Both the position numbers and the translations under genes were made by a program. A stretch of 64,000 nt of DNA from Lantana camara. Taxonomy: Eukaryota; Streptophyta; Magnoliopsida; Lamiales; Verbenaceae. The stretch spans positions 87,195,501-87,259,500 of the forward strand of contig CM074862.1 in assembly GCA_037501455.1 (NCBI GenBank). Reading direction: 5' to 3'. Positions 57,617 to 64,000 of this stretch are shown here, piece by piece (position 1 is the stretch's first letter; each line of letters begins with the position of its first letter). Under the pieces are notes generated by a model that worked only from the letters and a program-made list of their open reading frames with translations, did no database searches and was not told the DNA's origin.

Positions 57617-58450
57617 GAACTAGTAATGTCCATACCGGGTATTAAATCCTGTCTTAGGTATGTCCTGTTCCCGGATTTTCAGCTGATAGTAGCCTTGCCT
57701 GAGATCCAATTTCGAATAAACCCCTGAACCTTGCAACATATCAAACAAGTCCTCGATGTGGGGCAACGGGTATTTATTCTTGATAGTCCTCCGATTAAGG
57801 TCCTGGTAATCTATACACATCCTCAACGTTCCATCTTTCTTTTTAACAAAGAGAACCGGAGCACCCCACGGAGATGAACTCGGGCGAATGTATCCAATCT
57901 TAAGTAATTCCTCAAGCTGAATTTTCAATTCCTTCAACTCCGCCGGAGCCATTCTATAAGGAGTCTTAGAGTATGGTTCTGATCCCGGATATAAGTCTAT
58001 AACGAATTCAATCTCACGATCCGGTGGCAACGAACCCAAATTCTTCGGAAACACGTTGGGAAAATCCTTAACCACGACGGTCTCCCCAAATTTAATTTGA
58101 TCTTTCGTCTTATTGAGAAGATAAGCAACGAATCCCATAGCCCCTTCTCTCATTAACTTACTAGCTTCCATAAAGGATAAAAGCGGTATACTCTTCGATC
58201 CCACTTCTCCAATCAACTCTTCCCCCAACCTAATCTTCTTCTTAAAACAATCAACTTCGGCCCGATGCCGGTATAACCAATCCATACCGAAGATTACCCT
58301 ATATCTCTTCATAGACATCATGATAAAATCGGCTGGATAATCTTTCCCTTCTATCAAAACCGAACAACCCCGAACCACTTGATTCGTCTGCAAATTTCCT
58401 CCAAGAGGAGAACTCACAAAATAACAAGAATTGGTGCAGGTAGGCACAGC
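57617..58450 (-). pseudogene. pol: TE-C protease C-terminus and RT N-terminal half
   Basis: It runs from the frameshift inside the protease (near 58440) through [19 protein letters not shown], then RT fingers [28 protein letters not shown] and [10 protein letters not shown], to a TAG at 57617-57619 replacing a Glu codon (GAG in TE-F). Confidence 0.92.
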
Positions 58451-59157
58451 GAAGCACATAGATCACTGGATATAAAAGAATGCGTAGTACCCGGATCAAA
58501 TAATGCATGAATGTTTGTGGTGTGAATGCATATGGTACCTTCCACCACGACTGCCGGATCCACCTCAGCATCTTGCTCCTCGCCCTCAAGGGCATAAGCA
58601 CGTGCCTGAATCATGGGCCGTTGAACTCCTTTTTGAAATCCCGGATTCTTGTCAGGACATGTATCCTCCACATGGTCAGCTTTTCCGCATATAAGGCATA
58701 AACCCAACCTCTTCCAGCATTTGAGATAGTTGTGAGTTGGCCCTCCACAATATGTGCATGGTGGCTTAGATAATCGTGCCTCACTGGGAATTTGTTGATC
58801 CGAAGATGGTACAGTTAAAGCCTTGGGAGCTTGTGAAGCTTGTACTCCCATTCTTAGTTTCTAGAAAGGACCCTTGGGTGGAGGAGTAGTTTGAACCATA
58901 GGTCTCTTTCCCGAATTTGATCCTGAACCTCATCCCATCGGTGACCTGAAAACTGGATCTTTCTTTTTAAACTCTTCCTCTTGCTCCATTGCCCTTTGTA
59001 CTGTATCGATGAAGGACACATAATTATGCCCTGCTTGCCCATGTCTCAACTCTTGCTTTAAGCCCGCTATGAACTTCTTAGATTTTCTCTTCTTATCCCG
59101 TGTAATATGAGGAGCGTACTTCCCAAATCTGTTAAAAATGGAAATATATTGAGCCAC
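58414..59157 (-). pseudogene. gag: TE-C gag C-terminus, zinc knuckles and protease start
   Basis: It starts about MAQYISIFNRFGKYAPHIT. It contains a basic linker (with TAG near 58861 where TE-B has Lys), two CCHC knuckles (CTYCGGPTHNYLKC and CLICGKADHVEDTC) and the protease motif LFDPGTTHSFIS. The frame runs out at 58414 after a small deletion shared with TE-B. A private TGA lies upstream where TE-B has CGA. Confidence 0.9.
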
Positions 59158-59190
59158 TATTCAATTCCCCTGTTTGAGATCCATGAATTC

Positions 59191-59682
59191 CTACTCTTTA
59201 CGTTCCCGCACTACATCGGGTACAAAACACTCTCTAAATTCCCGTTTAAATACCTCCCATATCACTTCTAATCCATCTACTTCAAGCTTTTCCCTTGTTC
59301 TTTCCCACCAATCATAAGCCCTGCCATCAAGTTGAAATATAGCGAATTGGGCCTTCTCTTGAGTTGTAAACTGTCGAACTCCGAATATTCTTTCCAGCCT
59401 CGTTAACCAAGCCTCCGATACCTCATCATCAATGGAACCAGAAAACCGAGGAGGATTGTAGCTCAGAAATACTCCATGAGAATCCCTATTATTGTTTAGT
59501 GGAGCCGGTTGTTCAACGGGTTGTGGTGGGGGAGCTTGTGCACTCCTATGCTCGACGTAGTTGAAAATAGCTTCCATGAAATTTTCCATGTTCATTGGAG
59601 ACGGTTGCTCTTGTGGTGTAGGAGAACGATCACGGTGTTGGTGTCGCCTCGGTGATCTCTCACGATGTCTACGCGGAGGCAT
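59191..59682 (-). pseudogene. gag: TE-C gag N-terminus
   Basis: 163 codons from ATG 59682 (MPPRRHRERSPRRHQHRDR): a basic N-terminus, a proline-rich stretch, then the capsid-like domain (LSYNPPRFSGSIDDE, AYDWWERTREKLE). It ends in TAG at 59191-59193 after RERKE, shared with TE-B. Particle protein of this family, non-functional here unless the stop is read through. Confidence 0.92.
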
Positions 59683-59812
59683 TCTGTGAAAGAAATACTG
59701 AAATGCATGCTACCTTTAGTCTATGCATGAGAGTGCAATTAATTCCATCAAAATTCAAAAACTATAGCACATAAAGACATAAGGAATGCATATGCTCCCA
59801 CATTATCAATTA

Positions 59813-59888
59813 GTTCCTAAGCCGAACGACCTAGACTGACTCACACGAAACGAGAGCCCGGGTTATGCAACCCGAAGCTCTGATACCA
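59813..59888 (-). other. TE-C primer-binding site and conserved leader
   Basis: Minus-strand TGGTATCAGAGC (59877-59888), 8 nt from the LTR. It is followed by CGGGTTGCATAACCCG, whose stem is one or two pairs longer than in the other families, closed by GAGC/GCTC. The tract GTCTAGGTCGTTCGGCTTAG follows. Confidence 0.93.
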
Positions 59889-59896
59889 CTTAAGGA

Positions 59897-62800
59897 TGTA
59901 ACACCCGAGCGCATGGTTCTACATCCCCTGCACCGAGACCCGACCCACATATGAAATGGATAATCCACACCCGAGCCAAGTCACGGTGAACGGGGATACA
60001 CACCCACTCTCTAGGATAGGCGGGACTAACCCTTAAACCATAAATCAGAGTAACATCAATAAAGCGGAAGCAATAACGATCATATATATATACCATGAGT
60101 GTTCAAGCTCCAAAAATAGAATTCATATACAATATCCAACCAAGTGTTTCAAGTTCTATCAACATAACGCTCCATAATCATATTCATATACAAAAGGAAA
60201 TCATGAGTGTGAGTGTAACAAAATAAGAGTGCTAAACACTAATGTAAGACCTAGACGACTTGTACTCCCGCCTAGCACTCCTTAACCTACACAAAAACCA
60301 CTAAAAATAAAACGGGTACAGTCCAGAAGGGACTGGTGGGTATAAAATGGGCATAGTATATAAACATGGCAGAACTTAAACGTATACAAGCAAGACATAA
60401 ACCCGTAAGAAGTTTTAGAAGATTACCCAAGTGGTTGAGACAAAGAAAGACATCTACGGGTTTACAACGATCATATTCATTCATAATTAATCATAGGGTT
60501 TCAAGGCTCGGCGAGTGAGCATGCATAATCTCCAACCTTCTCCTTGTGTATCATAACATAATTTATTCGTTATCATACATATCTTTCGTGCACATACATA
60601 TCATGATCATAATTATACATATACACCTTCTTCCTCCAAACCTGGCCACCTCATAAATAATGGCGAGGGAGGTACATGAATCTTCACAAGCCCAACTAGC
60701 GTTTCCTCGTCAAAACTCCTAACGAGGTTCGTTCCGTCGTAAATTGGTTGGAACTAGTGTATGGATCACCGTCAGCCCTTGCCTCCCCGGATCGCCACAT
60801 ACACTAAGTCCCGGGCCCGTGAAAATAACATAATCTCACCAAAATCATAAGGTAGGGTTCAAACATAAAAGAAGGCTTATATTTGAAATCATTTACCTAT
60901 AAAACGACTCTATATATATATAACATAGATTTTGGCTTAAAACTTTGCACATTAAGTGTATATAGGGTTTTTTTAGCTAATAGAAGAAAAACCCACCTTA
61001 AACCTACAAAAGAGAGCACAAGAGCCTCGCGGACCGGCCTCGTCTCCAACAGGATCAAAATCTGTGCAAGAAAGGTGAAGTGAGACTCAAAATGACCAAA
61101 TAAGACGCTCGACAATGTAATGATCATGATATGAATGCAGAAAAGATGCTATAGTGTAATGAACACGTTCATGTGCACGATTAATGTCTTAAAGACATAT
61201 AAACATTCAACTCATTCATTCAATGAAGCATTCGTACTCAAACGAGTTCATATCTCTCACATTCCACGTCAAATGAATCCATAAATTTAATAAATGCTCA
61301 AAACACTCCATTTAACATATTAATAATTTATAAATATCATAAAGGAATAAAGAAAATATTAAACGAATTAGATAAACAACACATTAGTTTATGCATTGCA
61401 AATAAGAGAGCATATGGTCATATTTCACGTAGTTGCATGAAAATTCACATTAAAATTTCAAAGCATGAAATGTAACATGTAATGTAGTAATTAAACGACA
61501 TATATAAGGCATAAAAGACACTAAAGAATCAAATAAACCACAAAGAAAGCCAAGGAAAAGACGCAACAGTAGCAGCAGCTCATGAATGGGGGTTCAAAAA
61601 CTATGCACGGTCGTTCCTTTGCACAGAACCAAATCTGGGACAAAAAGGGGACTGAACGGTCGTTCAGTCCCATGCATGAAGAGGCTGAACGGGGGTTCAG
61701 GTGTACAGATCCAGCAGCCATGGACTGAACAGCCGTTCAGTCCATTCTTCATTCCGGGCGAACGGGCGTTCAAGTAGGCAGACAGCAGTTTCCTCTTCAT
61801 CTTTGCAGCTGAAAACTGACCCAAAACCATGGCACAACAAGGGATACACATAGAGCAACATATATACTGCAAAGCCATCCCATAACACATGAAATAGAAC
61901 ACAAAGAACCCATCAATTCAGTCCCCAAAACGTGACAACAGCTAGGCATGGAAGAGCAGATTATTTTCTGCACATTTCATCAAGTTTCCATGAAAGGCAA
62001 CAATGGTAATTCATGCTAGGCTCAAGTACCATGAAAGATAAGGCAAATACTGAAGTCAAGAAGTTCAAATGATCAACAAAAATGCATCAATTGAGCTCAT
62101 AAAGCAAGCAACATCATGGATTCAAGAAATGGAACCAAACCTAACTATTCATTCATCATCTCCAAACTCCATCAATATGTGCTCAAATTTAGGGATGTAT
62201 TGTTTAAAAGGACTCATAATGAATATATATTACAACCCTAAGCTTACCTAGTGGATTGAATGAAGGTTCGAGGAGATTTGAGCTTGAATCTCCAAGGATG
62301 GCTTGAGTTACGGGATTTTCTAGAATGCAGGGGATGTTGAGCTGATTTTCTTCATGTGAGAGGGTATGTCTCGGTTAAGGAGAGTATGATCAGCTAGATG
62401 ATTGAGTTACGGTTCCATAGGCTCAAACCATGGTTAATTTGGTCAAGATTTGAATAAGTTATGGCTATTTTAGTAAAACATGGCAGTTTAGGCATCCGTT
62501 GCGTGTTTCGGTTGAATTTCGGAGGTTCAAATAACTTTGGAAAAATATAAGGCTAAGTTAATCAAAATTTAATTTCGGTACGAGTTCAACGAAGTTGAGA
62601 AAACTCAAATCCGAGTTTCCTAGCTCAAGTTATCAAATAAGGAACCAATGGTGCGCTAATTGCTCGTTAGCCCCCGTTTTGGATTCCGACTCAAAATAAA
62701 TTCCAAAACTCAAACAAACGAATACAAAAATATGAAACGAGCATATAACCATATTCATAGCACATATAAGTCCAACATATTAAATTTACACGAAGTTTCG

Positions 62801-63001
62801 AATTCATTTCACGTAGAAACGGCAAGCAAACAATTGAAAATTCATATAAATTCAAATTCAAATATTTTCAAATAATTGAATATTTTAATAATTTCAAATA
62901 ATACAAAATAAAACAATTAATAACGCAATTAAATAAATTAAATGCGCACGTAATTATCACATAATTCATACATGAATGATTTGGAAAAATCGGGCGTTAC
63001 A
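59897..63001 (-). repeat. TE-C 5' LTR (3,105 bp), uninterrupted
   Basis: On the minus strand it starts TGTAACGCCCG at 63001 and ends GGGTGTTACA at 59897. It shows the uninterrupted targets of TE-H and TE-D. The palindrome array is at 61583-61777. Confidence 0.95.
61583..61777 (-). repeat. Palindrome array in TE-C 5' LTR
   Basis: Plus-strand view: TGAATGGGGGTTCA (61583), a 22-bp palindrome centred on CTGAACGGTCGTTCAG (61649-61670), CTGAACGGGGGTTCAG (61685), CTGAACAGCCGTTCAG inside 61721-61744, and GAACGGGCGTTC near 61760. The array lies about 1.2-1.4 kb from the LTR start. Confidence 0.9.
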
Positions 63002-63651
63002 CGTCCCCTTTTACTCACCCCTCCATCGGGCTTTTAAGGGTTTCTTCTTCATTAGCCCTGCAAACCTTTACCTTAGTGGGTTTAGAAGAAGGTTTAACCA
63101 TCATAACCTTTTATCCCTTCTTGAGGATGCTCTCAACCATTATCAACTAAAGGATTAACTATGCTACAATGGCATCATTTTGGTTGAGTATAAAAGAGTT
63201 TAATTTGATGGTGGAAACAATGCGAGCAATCAGCGGAATGAGAACTCTATTCTCATTTAAATAACCGCGGCCACAAGATCTTCAAAGAGGATCTTTAGTC
63301 AATGTTCATACACTTTTGTACCCTTTTTGGAACATGGAATAATTCCATAATGTTATACCTTGTAACACACTTGTGAGGTACAATTTCTCTTAAGTGGTTG
63401 GAAAAATCCATCCACTTTAGATGCTTCCCTTTTGGCCCAGGTCGAATTTTCAAAAGTGAAAATTTCGCCTTACAGAGAGCAGTTTTCTCTTTTCAGAATC
63501 TAAAACAAATTTTTGGTTCTGAAGCCAATTAGAGTTAGTTAGGATTTAGTCAACTTGTTTGACCTAAGGATAAGAGTTAGTTAGGATTTAGTCAACTTGT
63601 TTGACCTAAGGATAGATACGCGTGGATTTGTATTTCATATTGTAGAGAATC
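63002..63651. other. Unassigned DNA flanking TE-C
   Basis: No gene or recognisable element. It contains TATAAAAG at about 63190 and a 42-bp tandem duplication. It is the target DNA into which the TE-C/TE-B tandem was inserted, or an older degraded repeat. Confidence 0.6.
63531..63614. repeat. 42-bp perfect tandem duplication
   Basis: Two adjacent copies (63531-63572 and 63573-63614), each beginning AGAGTTAGTTAGGATTTAGT. Confidence 0.97.
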
Positions 63652-64000
63652 TGTAACGCCCCGACTTTTTGGTCGTACAGGTATGACGTCACGAGTGGGT
63701 TTAGATCGAGAGTTATGTGACTTATACATGTTTTAATTGCTAAGTAATTATTTAATTTAATAATTTCGTGAATTAATTGCTATTATGTGACGGATGTGAC
63801 TTATATGATTTAATTGAAAGTGTTAGTTTTATTTATTTGTTACTTGTATACTAGCTAATTAATATTTTGTTTCGATTATGTACTTATTTGAACTTATATG
63901 AAATCCTTGGAGTCAACCGAACTTTTAATTGGATCTCAATTGATCACCTACCAAACTTTCGGGATACAATCGAAGCACTTAAATTGTTCAAGGACCAAAG
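63652..64000 (+). mobile_element. TE-I: start of another LTR, runs off the window
   Basis: It begins TGTAACGCCCCGAC with downstream sequence of the same style as the TE-G and TE-F LTR starts. Neither the other LTR nor a target duplication is visible. Confidence 0.65.

Larger units (their letters stand above)
55148..59896 (-). mobile_element. TE-C interior: decayed Tekay/Del-type gag-pol
   Basis: A minus-strand internal region running from the primer-binding site at 59888 to the polypurine tract at 55148. All domains from gag to chromodomain are recognisable but broken by many stops and at least two frameshifts. It is more diverged from TE-F and TE-G than these are from each other. Confidence 0.95.

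Noticed and set aside
58854..59042. ORF MGKQGIIMC... also seen at 31380-31568
   Set aside because: It is an alternate frame of the TE-C and TE-B gag region, which carries the real capsid and zinc-knuckle homology.
63186..63200. TATAAAAG as a promoter of a host gene
   Set aside because: No open reading frame of interest follows within the 450 bp before TE-I.

Overview
This window is intergenic heterochromatin of a flowering plant. I find no host gene, tRNA or rRNA. Essentially the whole sequence is long-terminal-repeat (LTR) retrotransposon DNA of one lineage: Ty3/Gypsy chromoviruses of the Tekay/Del type. Evidence for the lineage is gag-pol order PR-RT-RNaseH-INT, an integrase GPY/F module followed by a C-terminal chromodomain, a primer-binding site complementary to initiator-Met tRNA (TGGTATCAGAGC), and LTRs of 2.5-4.0 kb. 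LTRs of every family begin TGTRRC and end in a near-mirror GYWACA. The species cannot be named from this sequence.

Left half, 1-30825, is a nest. A minus-strand element (TE-A, 3' LTR 606-1411, interior 1412-2074) carries an LTR of a sibling copy (TE-A', 1-605). TE-A was entered by the plus-strand coding element TE-G (2075-30290). TE-G's gag was split by TE-E (5202-25614, plus), a non-coding large retrotransposon derivative (LARD) with 4.0-kb LTRs. TE-E's 5' LTR was split by TE-F (8293-18368, minus), the youngest-looking and nearly intact coding element. The right end of the nest is a deletion junction at 30290/30291, where TE-G's 3' LTR is fused to TE-A's 5' LTR.

Right half, 30826-63001, is a minus-strand tandem of two related coding units, TE-C (55148-59896) and TE-B (gag part only, 30826-32422). 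They share the LTR between them. That shared LTR was split by two LARDs: TE-H (32530-41367, plus) and TE-D (43613-54339, minus). TE-A was itself inserted in TE-B, so the deepest order is B, A, G, E, F. After 63001 comes about 650 bp of unassigned DNA with a 42-bp tandem duplication, then the start of another LTR (TE-I, 63652 to the window end).

How the parts work together: the coding elements (F, G, C, B) encode the replication machinery. The LARDs (E, H, D, and TE-A as far as visible) encode nothing, but keep the same primer-binding site, post-PBS leader and polypurine tract, so they were probably mobilised by the coding relatives. The most interesting signals are cis-acting: (i) a perfectly paired, covarying hairpin just upstream of the polypurine tract in all seven elements where it can be read; (ii) a conserved leader hairpin that begins inside the PBS; (iii) ordered arrays of about 5-12 short covarying hairpins found only in the non-coding elements; (iv) arrays of short palindromes inside the LTRs of four families; (v) a UAA codon at the same place, directly before an otherwise intact chromodomain, in two different families.
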